From positions 1 to 64,000 of the forward strand of contig CAYMVO010000001.1 of NCBI GenBank assembly GCA_964393975.1: DNA of 64,000 bases, given 5' to 3'. The DNA is from CALVNN01 sp964393975. GTDB lineage: Bacteria > Bacillota > Clostridia > Christensenellales > UBA1242. Both the position numbers and the translations under genes were made by a program. The notes beneath the pieces are model-generated. The model made no database searches and was not told the DNA's origin. It worked only from the letters and a program-made list of their open reading frames with translations. The number at the start of each line of letters is the position of its first letter. Position 1 is the first letter of the stretch. This document shows, piece after piece, positions 17,076 to 26,000 of the stretch.

Positions 17076-18149
17076 TCTAGTCACATATCTTTTTGTTAGA
17101 TTATTGGCACTATTTGAGAAGTTGCTAGATTGGTCAGCTTGTAACTTTTCAATGACGTATTTAAAATTGCACGGTGGATTGTAGCCGTGTATTTGACCTA
17201 ATTGAATAGAGTCTTTCGAGTTGGTGTGTTTATCCGAACCATAGGAAGTGAATTTAACATTTTGATATAATGCGTTATAAGTTTCTTTAATATCATCGTT
17301 AGTGTAGCTTATAAGCTCCACACCATCAACGCCCATTTTTAGAAGTGTGTTTGTCATCATTTCTGCGTAGCTAAAACGTTGAATCTTATTATGATTGTAT
17401 CGGTCGGAAAATTTTTTAAAACTTTTTAGTGGGTGCGCTATCATACATTTTCCACCTGCTTTATGGACCGCATCAATCACGCTTTTTACATTTAAAATAA
17501 TATTGTCTCTTGTTTTAAATAAGTTTCTTAATCTTAATAGCTCCAACTTTAACCTTTCACTAGAAAAACCTTTATTACTAAAATAATCGATTACTTCTTC
17601 CCAAGTGTATTTATCATGTATGCTTGAATTTTCAGACACGCGTTTGTCAAAAACATAATTTTTAAAATCATCTCTACTATACACCTTGCCATAGTTTTCA
17701 TTCCCATATTTTACCAAGGTCTCTGGAATTGTAAAAAATGTCTCAAGATAATCTTCATATTTATCTCTTAAAAGACGCATAAATGGATTGTTCGGATCAC
17801 GATTGAACCCGTAACATAATATGTGTAGTTTTTGTTTTTTCTTAGCGGAATGTGAGTAATAGCAAGTGATTTCAGCACCACATGCTACCTTTATCCCATC
17901 TTGTTGAAAATAAATTTTATCATCACTTAGTCCCAATGAACGCATATAGTTATCTACACCTGCGCAAGTATTGTGGTCGGTGATAGCGATATGAGATAAG
18001 TTTCTTTCTTTTGCTTCTTTTATAACTTCTTCAATAGTAAGATTAGCATCAGGAGAGCTGGCGGTATGAATATGCCCGTCAATATTATTGCTTTCTTTAC
18101 AAAGTTGGTTCATATTATACGTCTTTAAGGACGGTTTTTTAACTCTCAT
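17064..18149 (-). CDS. PHP-domain phosphoesterase
   Basis: 361 residues. Metal-binding motifs of the PHP fold appear in order: HIHT (about 26-29), ITDHNT (about 56-61), CGAE (about 91-94), MIAHPL (about 235-240) and a late YGSDKHT (about 304-310). The family hydrolyses phosphoester bonds, for example in histidinol phosphate, nucleotides or oligonucleotides; the substrate here is unknown. AGGAGGC stands five bases from the ATG at 18149. The first 22 residues precede the domain. The middle 110-220 insertion is helical and longer than in minimal PHP enzymes. It converges with and slightly overlaps the gene at 16392. Confidence 0.83.
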   Translation of the reverse strand: MRVKKPSLKTYNMNQLCKESNNIDGHIHTASSPDANLTIEEVIKEAKERNLSHIAITDHNTCAGVDNYMRSLGLSDDKIYFQQDGIKVACGAEITCYYSHSAKKKQKLHILCYGFNRDPNNPFMRLLRDKYEDYLETFFTIPETLVKYGNENYGKVYSRDDFKNYVFDKRVSENSSIHDKYTWEEVIDYFSNKGFSSERLKLELLRLRNLFKTRDNIILNVKSVIDAVHKAGGKCMIAHPLKSFKKFSDRYNHNKIQRFSYAEMMTNTLLKMGVDGVELISYTNDDIKETYNALYQNVKFTSYGSDKHTNSKDSIQLGQIHGYNPPCNFKYVIEKLQADQSSNFSNSANNLTKRYVTRLEI

Positions 18150-18223
18150 AATAAGCCTCCTAAACTCGTTATTACAATTTTATCACATTTTCAAAAAAAA
18201 TTCAATACCTATGCTTTAATTAT

Positions 18224-18252
18224 TTGACAAAATAACATAATATTAGTATAAT
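18224..18252 (+). promoter_or_regulatory. Promoter of the DUF2225-like B / DUF2726 / pcrA unit
   Basis: TTGACA, 17-base spacer, TATAAT, about 40 bases before the ATG at 18293. Confidence 0.88.
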
Positions 18253-18292
18253 AGGATATAAAGAAAAATTAAATTGAGTTTTAGGAGGCTCT

Positions 18293-18958
18293 ATGCAGTT
18301 TGAAGATAAATTGACATACGAAAAAAGGGAGTGTGGTATATGCCACTTTAGTTGGTATTATCCAAAATTTAATGAGGAAGTCTTAACCCCTATAGAAAAG
18401 TTATTTTATTTACAAATTGATATTTGCCCTAATTGTAAGTACACTAGCGAAGACGTTACTCAAATTATGGATGGCGAAGCGGAGTTGATGAAGACTAAAG
18501 AGTATGAGGAGTTGATAAAATCTAAAAACGCTAAATATGCTTTAGTTTGTCACAGAGAGTCGTATATTTGTCTAGCTTATGCGTTTTTAAAAGAGAAATT
18601 GCACCAATTTGGACTTGCAGGGAAAGCGTATTTAGTTGCATCTGAAATAGAAACAATGCAATATGAAACATATCTAAATAGCAATTTGTATAATGAAAAA
18701 CTTGATAAAGAAATGATAGAAGAGTCAAAGAAAAATGTGACAAAGTACATACAAAAGGGACTTAGTAACATTTTGGTGTATGCCCAACAAAAAAGTACAC
18801 TAGATATAAAAGATTACTTGTTAATTAGTTACGCTTACGTGAGAAATGGCGAAAAGGAAAACTCACTAAGGTATTTGAGTCAAGCAATAAAATTAAAACC
18901 AACCGATGATTTGATTGATATTATACAACAAATTAATAATATGACAAAGGAGCTTTAA
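18293..18958 (+). CDS. DUF2225-like zinc-ribbon protein B
   Basis: 221 residues with the same plan as the protein at 16392: CGIC (15-18), then ICPNCKY (about 45-51), then a helical TPR-like body. The repeat-like closing segment DYLLISYAYVRNGEKENSLR at about 184-203 supports a TPR reading. AGGAGG precedes the ATG. It is the first gene of a unit that continues with the DUF2726 protein (five bases later), pcrA and ligA, so it is co-expressed with DNA repair enzymes. Function unknown; family assignment rests on cysteine spacing and general plan. Confidence 0.7.
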   Translation: MQFEDKLTYEKRECGICHFSWYYPKFNEEVLTPIEKLFYLQIDICPNCKYTSEDVTQIMDGEAELMKTKEYEELIKSKNAKYALVCHRESYICLAYAFLKEKLHQFGLAGKAYLVASEIETMQYETYLNSNLYNEKLDKEMIEESKKNVTKYIQKGLSNILVYAQQKSTLDIKDYLLISYAYVRNGEKENSLRYLSQAIKLKPTDDLIDIIQQINNMTKEL

Positions 18959-18963
18959 AAAAA

Positions 18964-19509
18964 ATGGAAACAGTTTTGATAGTTGTCATTATAATGATAA
19001 TAGCGTTACTACTTGGATGTATGAGTTTTTATTACATAAAGTATAAGCGCCCTGAAAAGGATCCATTTGAGGAGGAGTTAGCTTTAAAGATTACTGATAA
19101 CTTTTTAGGTAAAGAGGAGTTGAAATTTTACAATTTTATGGTGAATAATATGGGGAGTGAATGGAGAATTTTGCCACGAGTAGGTGTGGACACCGTTTTG
19201 CAACCAACCATAAATAAAAATCAGTATAATATGCTAATGAGCAATTATTTTGATTTTGTCGTTTTTGACTCAACGTTTAAGCCGTTATTCGTAATTGACC
19301 TTATAAAGGGAAGCATTAGTAAAGGTACTATGCTCAATAAATATGACAAGCACGTGACTATGGCGCTTGATGCGGTAAAACTACCTGTGGTGATAATAAA
19401 GACTGCGGATTTTTATATCTATGACGAAGTCAAAGCGATTATTGATGAAGTCTTAAATGGCGAAATAAAAGAAACAAATAATGAAGTAAAGATAAATAAT
19501 GGTAAATAA
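18964..19509 (+). CDS. Membrane-anchored DUF2726 protein (nuclease-fold)
   Basis: 181 residues. One N-terminal transmembrane helix (about 3-25), then a DUF2726 domain: the pattern FYNFMVNNMGSEWRILPRVG, DTVLQP, FDFVVFDSTFKPLFVIDL and a closing LPVVIIKTA match the family. The D-x(n)-D-x-x-K layout resembles the PD-(D/E)xK nuclease core, but the usual glutamate is aspartate here (VIDLIKG). Activity is therefore uncertain. Position five bases after a zinc-ribbon gene and 17 before pcrA suggests a link to DNA metabolism. Start ATG at 18964 has AAGGAG upstream in the end of the previous gene. Confidence 0.72.
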   Translation: METVLIVVIIMIIALLLGCMSFYYIKYKRPEKDPFEEELALKITDNFLGKEELKFYNFMVNNMGSEWRILPRVGVDTVLQPTINKNQYNMLMSNYFDFVVFDSTFKPLFVIDLIKGSISKGTMLNKYDKHVTMALDAVKLPVVIIKTADFYIYDEVKAIIDEVLNGEIKETNNEVKINNGK

Positions 19510-19526
19510 AAATAAAGGTTTATACA

Positions 19527-21725
19527 ATGATAGATTTAAATGAATTAAACGAAGAGCAAAGGCAAGCGCTAGAATGCTCTAATGGAGCGGTTCTTGTGAC
19601 TGCGGGAGCGGGCAGTGGCAAGACTAGATTACTGACGCATAGAATCGTTTATTTGATACAAGAAAAAAATGTGGCACCATATAATATTCTTGCCATAACT
19701 TTTACGAATAAAGCCACCAAAGAAATGAAAGAACGTATTGCGAGTATGCTTGGGTTTGAAGGCGGTGTGTGGATTTCAACTATACACTCAATGTGTGCAA
19801 CAATTTTGAGAAATTTCATACAAAAATTAGATGCAAGATACACATCTAATTTTTCTATATATTCACCTGATGAATGTCAAAAAGAAGTAAAACGCATTTT
19901 GGAAAATAAAAACTTATCTAAAAATGACAAAGAGGGAATGGTAAAAACAATACTCTTTCATATAGGTAATTACAAGAACGAAAACATTGATTTGCAAGAA
20001 TATAAAAAGATTATCGCAGGCGAAAAAAACGCTGATATTATTATTGATTGTATATATGAATACAACTACGCACTAAGGGAGAGTAATGCGGTTGATTTTG
20101 ATGATTTACTCGTTTTGACTGAACAACTTTTACGTAAGGATAGTGAAGTGCTAGATTTTTACGCTAGTAGATTTAAATACATTCACGTAGATGAGTTTCA
20201 AGATACTAATGTTGTGCAATATAATATAGTAAAGCTCCTCGCTAGTAAATACGGCAATGTGTTTGTTGTAGGTGATGAGGACCAATGTATTTATGGGTGG
20301 CGAGGGGCAAGCATAGCGAATATATCTAATTTTATAAAAGATTTTAGTGATTGTCACGTGTTTAAACTGGAAAGAAATTATCGTAGTACAAAAAAGATTT
20401 TAGACTTAGCAAATAAATTAATAAGTCACAATTCAAAGCGTATAACTAAAAATCTTTATACGGAAAACAACGACGGTGAGAACATCGTTTACAAGACTCT
20501 AGGAAGTGATAGAGGGGAGACGGAGTTTGTAGCACAAAAAATTTGTGAACTGAAAACACTAGGATATGAATATAAAGATATTGCTGTGCTTATGCGACTC
20601 AATGCCTTGTCTAGAGGTTTTGAACAAAAATTTTTAAACTATAATATTCCTTATGTGGTTTATGGTGGCTTTAAATTTTTTGATAGACTGGAAATTAAAA
20701 ATGTGTTGGCGTATCTAAGACTCGTAAACAACCCTAGTGACAACGCTAGTTTTATGCGGGTTATCAATTTTCCAAAGCGTGGTTTGGGGGATGCAAGTAT
20801 CACCAAACTAAGAGAGTTTGCTGAAGATAGACAAATGTCACTCTTTACTATATGTGGTGTAATTCAAGAGTGCGACACACTAAATAACGGAACTAAGAAA
20901 AAGTTTGAAGAGTTTTACAACTTGATACAAAACATAAAGGAATTTAGTAAACAAAATGATATACCTAGTCTAATAAATTTTGTGGTAAAAAATGTTGCTA
21001 TTTTGGATGCTTTTGAAGATACAAAAGAAGACAGAATGAATAGAGAGCTCAATATAAATTCACTTATTCAAAGTGCAGATGAGTTTGTAAAAAGCAATGA
21101 GGACACCTCTTTAAATAAATATCTAGAAAGCGTATCACTTATTAGCGACCTAGACACCGCCGAAGATGTCAATAACGCTGTGACCTTAGCGACCGTACAT
21201 GCAGTCAAGGGACTTGAATTTAAAGTGGTATTTATAGTGGGCGTGGAGCAACAAATTTTTCCTATTGTTAGATATGATACTGATGAAGAAGAGGAACGCC
21301 GTTTGATGTATGTTGCGATAACTCGTGCGGAAAATTTATTATTTTTAACAAACACACAAAATAGATATCTATACAATAAGGCGGACTTTATGACTCCTTC
21401 AATTTTCTTGAAAGAAATGGGACTAGATAGTGTGATTTCGTACAAAGAACAAAAGGAGCGTTCTTTTTACGATGATGAGTCTACTCAAATGACAAGAACG
21501 AATAAGTCGCTAGTGGAATTAAATCAGTTTGATTACAAACTCAAAAAGTCTAATAACGGGTTTAATGGGTTTGTTGAGGGTGCAAAAGTGTCACATAATA
21601 AATTTGGTGATGGTGTGATATTACAAATTTCGGGTAGTGGCATAAACACAGAAGCGCTCATAAAATTTGAGAGCGTTGGTGTCAAAAATTTAATGCTACA
21701 ATATGCAAATTTAAAACTAATCTAA
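19527..21725 (+). CDS. pcrA: UvrD/PcrA-type DNA helicase
   Basis: 732-residue superfamily 1A helicase that unwinds 3'-5' in nucleotide excision repair and in clearing recombination or transcription intermediates. Walker A AGAGSGKT (26-33), Walker B VDEFQDTN, motif III GDEDQCIYGWRGA, motif IV RNYRST, motif V VHAVKGLEFK and motif VI RRLMYVAITRA are all intact. The C-terminal 60 residues form the Tudor-like tail (GAKVSHNKFGDGVI) that contacts RNA polymerase in PcrA. ligA follows 20 bases later, as in many Firmicutes. Confidence 0.95.
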   Translation: MIDLNELNEEQRQALECSNGAVLVTAGAGSGKTRLLTHRIVYLIQEKNVAPYNILAITFTNKATKEMKERIASMLGFEGGVWISTIHSMCATILRNFIQKLDARYTSNFSIYSPDECQKEVKRILENKNLSKNDKEGMVKTILFHIGNYKNENIDLQEYKKIIAGEKNADIIIDCIYEYNYALRESNAVDFDDLLVLTEQLLRKDSEVLDFYASRFKYIHVDEFQDTNVVQYNIVKLLASKYGNVFVVGDEDQCIYGWRGASIANISNFIKDFSDCHVFKLERNYRSTKKILDLANKLISHNSKRITKNLYTENNDGENIVYKTLGSDRGETEFVAQKICELKTLGYEYKDIAVLMRLNALSRGFEQKFLNYNIPYVVYGGFKFFDRLEIKNVLAYLRLVNNPSDNASFMRVINFPKRGLGDASITKLREFAEDRQMSLFTICGVIQECDTLNNGTKKKFEEFYNLIQNIKEFSKQNDIPSLINFVVKNVAILDAFEDTKEDRMNRELNINSLIQSADEFVKSNEDTSLNKYLESVSLISDLDTAEDVNNAVTLATVHAVKGLEFKVVFIVGVEQQIFPIVRYDTDEEEERRLMYVAITRAENLLFLTNTQNRYLYNKADFMTPSIFLKEMGLDSVISYKEQKERSFYDDESTQMTRTNKSLVELNQFDYKLKKSNNGFNGFVEGAKVSHNKFGDGVILQISGSGINTEALIKFESVGVKNLMLQYANLKLI

Positions 21726-21745
21726 AAAATTAAGAGGACTTTTTT

Positions 21746-23701
21746 ATGGAATTAGAAAGAATGCGTGAATTGATTAAGTTAATAGAGAAGTACAACTATT
21801 ACTATTACACGCTAGACCAACCTGTTATATCCGACTATGAATACGATAAATTGTATGATGAGTTGGTCGCTTTGGAAAAATCTACTGGCGTAACACTAGA
21901 AAATTCACCTACTACAAGAGTTGGCGATACAGTGCTAGAGGGCTTTGAGAAAAAGACACACAAAATCAAATTATTTAGTCTAGACAAGGTAAACAATTTT
22001 GGAGATTTGCAAAAATGGGTTTTAGATGTCAAAAAACATTATAAAAATGCGACTTTTGACCTAGAATACAAGTATGACGGACTAAAGATATGTTTGACAT
22101 ATAAAAATGGCTTATTAGAGTCGGCGGTTACTCGTGGGAATGGATTAGTCGGCGAAGATGTCACTAAACAAGTGAAAACCATAAAAAGTATACCTCTTAG
22201 CATTGACTATAAAAAAGATTTGATTTTGCAAGGCGAAGGAATGATGTTTTTAAGCGACCTAGAAAAGTATAATAAAACATATCCAAATGAACCACTTAAA
22301 AACGCTAGGAATGCAGTCGCTGGTGCTATAAGAAACTTAGATCCAAAAGAGACTGCAAAACGAAATTTAAACCTTATTTTATATGATATCCTATATATTG
22401 AAGATAAAGATTTGATAAAAAAGCAGAGCGATGCGGAGAAGTTTTTATTAGAAAATAAATTTAAACATTTTAAGGGATCGTATTTCAAAGATTTTGATAA
22501 AATAGAAAATGCTATTAAAGAATTGGATAAAAAGCGAAAGGCACTAGATTTTTTAGTGGATGGTGCAGTGATTAAAATAAATGAGTTTGATATCCGTAAT
22601 GAACTAGGCGAAACTTCCAAATTTCCTAGATGGGCTATGGCTTTTAAGTTTGAGGCGGAGGAGATTAGTACTAGGCTAATCGATATTATTTGGCAAGTCG
22701 GGCGTAGCGGGAAAGTGACACCAACGGGTATTTTAGAACCTGTAACGCTAGCGGGTGCGTTAATTAGTCGTGCTACGCTAAATAATTATGCGGATATTAT
22801 GAGAAAACAACTGAAACTACCTTGTAGGGTGTTTATTCGTCGTAGTAACGAGGTTATTCCAGAGGTGCTTGGTTTAGCTGAATTAGAAGAAAACTCAATG
22901 AATATAATAAAACCCAATATTTGCCCTTGTTGCGGTTCGAAACTAATTGAGAAAGGTCCGAATATTTATTGTCCTAACTTTGATTGTCCTGAAAGGGTAA
23001 AGAGCCAATTATCACATTTTGTGTCAAAAGAAGGTATGAATATTGAGGGTGTAAGTGATAGCACGATTGAGGCGATGTATGACACATTAAATGTTCGAAG
23101 TGGTGCTGATTTGTATGATTTGACAAAAGATGATTTGTATAAATTAGAGTCGTTTAAGGACAAAAAAGTAGATAGTTATTTAAGCTTTATTGAAAAAAGC
23201 AAAAATGTATATGCTGGTAATTTTCTATATGCACTTTCAATCCCAAATGTTGGTAAAAAGACCATAAAAGATTTGCTTAATTATTTTGGTGATTTGGATA
23301 CTTTAAAAAATGCAAGCATAGAGGATATTATGAACGTATATCAAATAGGTGATGTTGTTGCAAATGATATTTACACATTTTTTAAAGATGAACGAAATAT
23401 ATCTCTTATCAATAATCTTTTTGCAAAAGGCATAAAAATTTACTACAAAGACAATACTAAAAAGGATGAGTTTTGGAGTGGCAAAAAGGTCGTTTTAACT
23501 GGAACACTTACAAATTATACTAGAAATGAAGCGACGGAATTGCTGGAAAATATGGGTGCACAAGTTTTAAGTAATGTTAGTGCTAAATGTGATTATGTAA
23601 TTTATGGCGAGAATGCAGGTTCGAAACTTACAAAAGCAAAAGAATTAAGAGTGAATTTGCTGACTGAAAAAGAGTTTATCGACTTAATTGTAAAGGACTA
23701 A
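21746..23701 (+). CDS. ligA: NAD-dependent DNA ligase
   Basis: 651 residues. Seals nicks during replication and repair using NAD. The adenylated lysine is K109 in KYDG; SRGNG-like TRGNGLVGEDVT (about 131-142) follows; then the OB domain, a four-cysteine zinc finger (CPCC and C-x4-C around 393-413), the helix-hairpin-helix region and a C-terminal BRCT domain (about 575-651, WSGKKVVLTGTL). Slightly shorter than the typical 670 residues but complete. Translated with pcrA. Confidence 0.96.
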   Translation: MELERMRELIKLIEKYNYYYYTLDQPVISDYEYDKLYDELVALEKSTGVTLENSPTTRVGDTVLEGFEKKTHKIKLFSLDKVNNFGDLQKWVLDVKKHYKNATFDLEYKYDGLKICLTYKNGLLESAVTRGNGLVGEDVTKQVKTIKSIPLSIDYKKDLILQGEGMMFLSDLEKYNKTYPNEPLKNARNAVAGAIRNLDPKETAKRNLNLILYDILYIEDKDLIKKQSDAEKFLLENKFKHFKGSYFKDFDKIENAIKELDKKRKALDFLVDGAVIKINEFDIRNELGETSKFPRWAMAFKFEAEEISTRLIDIIWQVGRSGKVTPTGILEPVTLAGALISRATLNNYADIMRKQLKLPCRVFIRRSNEVIPEVLGLAELEENSMNIIKPNICPCCGSKLIEKGPNIYCPNFDCPERVKSQLSHFVSKEGMNIEGVSDSTIEAMYDTLNVRSGADLYDLTKDDLYKLESFKDKKVDSYLSFIEKSKNVYAGNFLYALSIPNVGKKTIKDLLNYFGDLDTLKNASIEDIMNVYQIGDVVANDIYTFFKDERNISLINNLFAKGIKIYYKDNTKKDEFWSGKKVVLTGTLTNYTRNEATELLENMGAQVLSNVSAKCDYVIYGENAGSKLTKAKELRVNLLTEKEFIDLIVKD

Positions 23702-23912
23702 TTAATTCTTTGAAGTAAGAACTATATCTTTATGAGTATATTAAAAAACTAAATCAAATAAAAATCATTACTAACGGATATAACCATCTAAACGACCATA
23801 GAGTTAATATTGATGTATAGAATTCGAGTAGTCCCAAGTGTGAGTTTTGGTGTGTATTTTAGAAAAGATTGCATGAGAGCGGTCTATATTTATGATATTT
23901 ATGCTGATAGAG

Positions 23913-23941
23913 TTGACATTTTTCATAAAACACAGTATGAT
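23913..23941 (+). promoter_or_regulatory. Promoter of queH
   Basis: TTGACA, 17-base spacer, TATGAT, 31 bases before the ATG at 23973. Confidence 0.8.
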
Positions 23942-23972
23942 ATATAGTATTGAATAATATGGAGTGCGAAAG

Positions 23973-24524
23973 ATGAAGTTACTTTTACATAGTTGTTGCG
24001 CACCTTGCAGTAGTTCGGTGCTAGAACAATTAATAACAACTGAGAGATTTGATGAAATTTCTATATATTATTACAATCCAAATATTTTCCCTGAGACTGA
24101 GTATCTAAAAAGAAAGTCGGAGCAAATACGAATGCTAAGTATCTTGTATCCTTTTGTTAAGATAATAGATAGTGATTATGAAAACAAAACTTTTTTAAAT
24201 GCTGTAAAGGGTTTGGAAAAAGAAAAAGAGGGTGGTGCTAGATGTGATGTTTGTTATAGACTTAGAATGAAAAGCACCGCCGAGAAAGCAAAAGAGTTAG
24301 GTTATGATTATTTTGGAACAACGCTATCGGTTAGTCCATACAAAAACGCCGAGCATTTAAACAATATTGGATTTGAGTTGCAAAGAGAGATCGGCGTAAA
24401 TTATTTGGAAGCAAATTTCAAAAAGAAAAATGGCTATCTTAGGTCTATTCAATTAAGTAAAGAATTAAATTTGTATAGACAAAATTATTGTGGCTGTCCA
24501 TTTAGTATGCCACGCAATGAATAA
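23973..24524 (+). CDS. queH: Epoxyqueuosine reductase QueH
   Basis: 183 residues from the ATG at 23973, which has GGAG eight bases upstream; a GTG at 23964 overlaps that site and is unlikely. QueH reduces epoxyqueuosine to queuosine in the wobble base of GUN-decoding tRNAs, the last step of the pathway. The N-terminal HSCCAPCSS (6-14) and the later CDVC (about 90-93) and YCGCPFS (about 171-177) supply the cysteines for the metal centres. Family length is normal. queA and tgt of the same pathway lie at 45611 and 46652. Confidence 0.92.
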   Translation: MKLLLHSCCAPCSSSVLEQLITTERFDEISIYYYNPNIFPETEYLKRKSEQIRMLSILYPFVKIIDSDYENKTFLNAVKGLEKEKEGGARCDVCYRLRMKSTAEKAKELGYDYFGTTLSVSPYKNAEHLNNIGFELQREIGVNYLEANFKKKNGYLRSIQLSKELNLYRQNYCGCPFSMPRNE

Positions 24525-24565
24525 CTATACATTATAAAGAATATTTATGCAAAACGGAGAGTTTT

Positions 24566-25066
24566 ATGGATATAAAAAAATATAATATGGGATCATATTT
24601 TGCTATTGGTTTATCATTTATAAATATTATACTATTTTTTATGCCTTTTACATTTAGTAGGATAATCCCTTCACAAATAAGTGCTTATGGTATGTTTTTA
24701 AATATGTTTGATCCCGTACACGCTGAAGGTGTAGGAGCGTCACTTTTAAATGCGGGTTATAATGAAGGTGTAGGTGTTGTGTATAGTGTTTATGCTTATA
24801 TTATTCCTATAATGGCGGTAGTGTTTTTGTGTTTTTCAGTGATGATTATGGTGTATAGTTTTGTTGATCTATATGGTCTTAGGGCAAACAAAAAATTAGT
24901 GACGTACTTGTCTTATGCACTTGTAATAATTCTCGTGATTATATCTATTTTACTTATAATTCGTAGCGGTCAAGTCGCTGGTGGTATTGGAATAGGTTAT
25001 GGATTAGTTATGGCTTTTGTGACTAGTTCAATACTTGCAGTAATGAGATATTTAAAAATTCAATAA
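24566..25066 (+). CDS. Hypothetical membrane protein
   Basis: 166 residues with four probable membrane segments: about 10-32, 72-100, 114-136 and 140-160. No motif was recognised. GGAGAG precedes the ATG at 24566. It lies 41 bases after queH and may share its transcript; the terminator at 25100 closes the unit. The extracytosolic loop between the first two segments contains Gly/Ala-rich sequence of unknown meaning. Confidence 0.7.
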   Translation: MDIKKYNMGSYFAIGLSFINIILFFMPFTFSRIIPSQISAYGMFLNMFDPVHAEGVGASLLNAGYNEGVGVVYSVYAYIIPIMAVVFLCFSVMIMVYSFVDLYGLRANKKLVTYLSYALVIILVIISILLIIRSGQVAGGIGIGYGLVMAFVTSSILAVMRYLKIQ

Positions 25067-25099
25067 AAAATATACTATTAGTTTTATATAAACCAAATT

Positions 25100-25123
25100 A
25101 GAGCGTAGGAGTCGCTCTTTTTT
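25100..25123 (+). terminator. Terminator after the membrane protein gene
   Basis: AGAGCG/CGCTCT stem, seven-base loop, six T. Confidence 0.85.
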
Positions 25124-25224
25124 GTTTTTATTTTGCTATGTTTAGTGTTTTTTCGGCAAAAGTATTTAAGATTTTTTTATCAATTAATGTTATTATTTTA
25201 CTGAATTACTAAAAGGAGGAATTT

Positions 25225-25533
25225 ATGCAAGTAAAACACAGATTATATAGCGGTTCGCTTTATGTCGTGCTTAGCGGTGAATTAGACCAACATAGCGCAG
25301 ATTATGTGCGTACTAGATTGGATGAAGTATTTATGACAAATAAATGCAAGCAAGTAATAGTAGATTTATCCGAACTAGAATTTATGGATTCGACTGGGAT
25401 AGGCGTGTTACTCGGTCGTTATAAAAAACTAAAAGAATTTGGCGTACCGATATATATATGTAACCCATCTTCACACGCTGAAAAAATATTTAAAATGACA
25501 GGCTTATATGATATTATGCCAAAAATAAGTTAA
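25225..25533 (+). CDS. spoIIAA: Anti-sigma-F factor antagonist SpoIIAA
   Basis: 102-residue STAS-domain protein. In its unphosphorylated form it binds SpoIIAB and frees sigma-F in the forespore. The phosphorylated serine is S56 in MDSTGIGVLLGRY. AAGGAGG stands seven bases before the ATG. First gene of the classic spoIIAA-spoIIAB-sigF operon with 9- and 5-base gaps. A sigma-H promoter would be expected upstream, but I could not find convincing -35 and -10 elements. Confidence 0.95.
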   Translation: MQVKHRLYSGSLYVVLSGELDQHSADYVRTRLDEVFMTNKCKQVIVDLSELEFMDSTGIGVLLGRYKKLKEFGVPIYICNPSSHAEKIFKMTGLYDIMPKIS

Positions 25534-25542
25534 GGAGTAGAT

Positions 25543-25995
25543 ATGATAGCAAATAACATAATGGAAATAAAATTCCCAGCATTATCTGTAAATGAAGGGT
25601 TTGCGAGGACTTGTGTTGCGTCGTTTTGTTTGCAATTAAACCCAACAATAGAGGAATTAAACGATGTGAAAACTGCAGTAAGTGAGGCGGTAACAAATTG
25701 TGTGGTGCACGCTTATCCAACCAAAGTAGGTGAGGTTTATCTAAAGGCTGAAATTTTTGATGATAGCGTAACCATTACAATAAAAGATGATGGTATAGGG
25801 ATAACCGATTTTGAAAAAGCGAGGCAACCATTTTTTACCACAAAACCAAATAGCGAACGTAGTGGAATGGGGTTTGCTGTAATGGAAAGTTTTATGGATG
25901 AGTTGACATTAGCTAAAAACGAAGAAAGAGGTCTTGTTGTGGTAATGAAAAAACGATTTGGGAAAATACCAATGAGCGAGGCTATAGGAGGTTAG
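25543..25995 (+). CDS. spoIIAB: Anti-sigma-F factor SpoIIAB
   Basis: 150-residue GHKL-fold protein kinase and anti-sigma factor. It holds sigma-F inactive and phosphorylates SpoIIAA. The N box EAVTNCVVHAY (about 46-56), the G1 box DDGIGI (about 83-88) and the G2 region SERSGMGFAVMESFMDEL (about 104-121) are intact. Middle gene of the operon; AAGGAG precedes the ATG. Confidence 0.95.
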   Translation: MIANNIMEIKFPALSVNEGFARTCVASFCLQLNPTIEELNDVKTAVSEAVTNCVVHAYPTKVGEVYLKAEIFDDSVTITIKDDGIGITDFEKARQPFFTTKPNSERSGMGFAVMESFMDELTLAKNEERGLVVVMKKRFGKIPMSEAIGG

Positions 25996-26000
25996 ATTTT

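Noticed and set aside
23702..23963. Gene remnant between ligA and queH
   Set aside because: One frame reads a protein-like string (NHLNDHRVNIDV and on) but has three stops in short order and no recognisable family; too weak to call a pseudogene.
25141..25224. Sigma-H promoter before spoIIAA
   Set aside because: A GAAT lies near 25202 but no AGGA-type -35 stands at the right distance.
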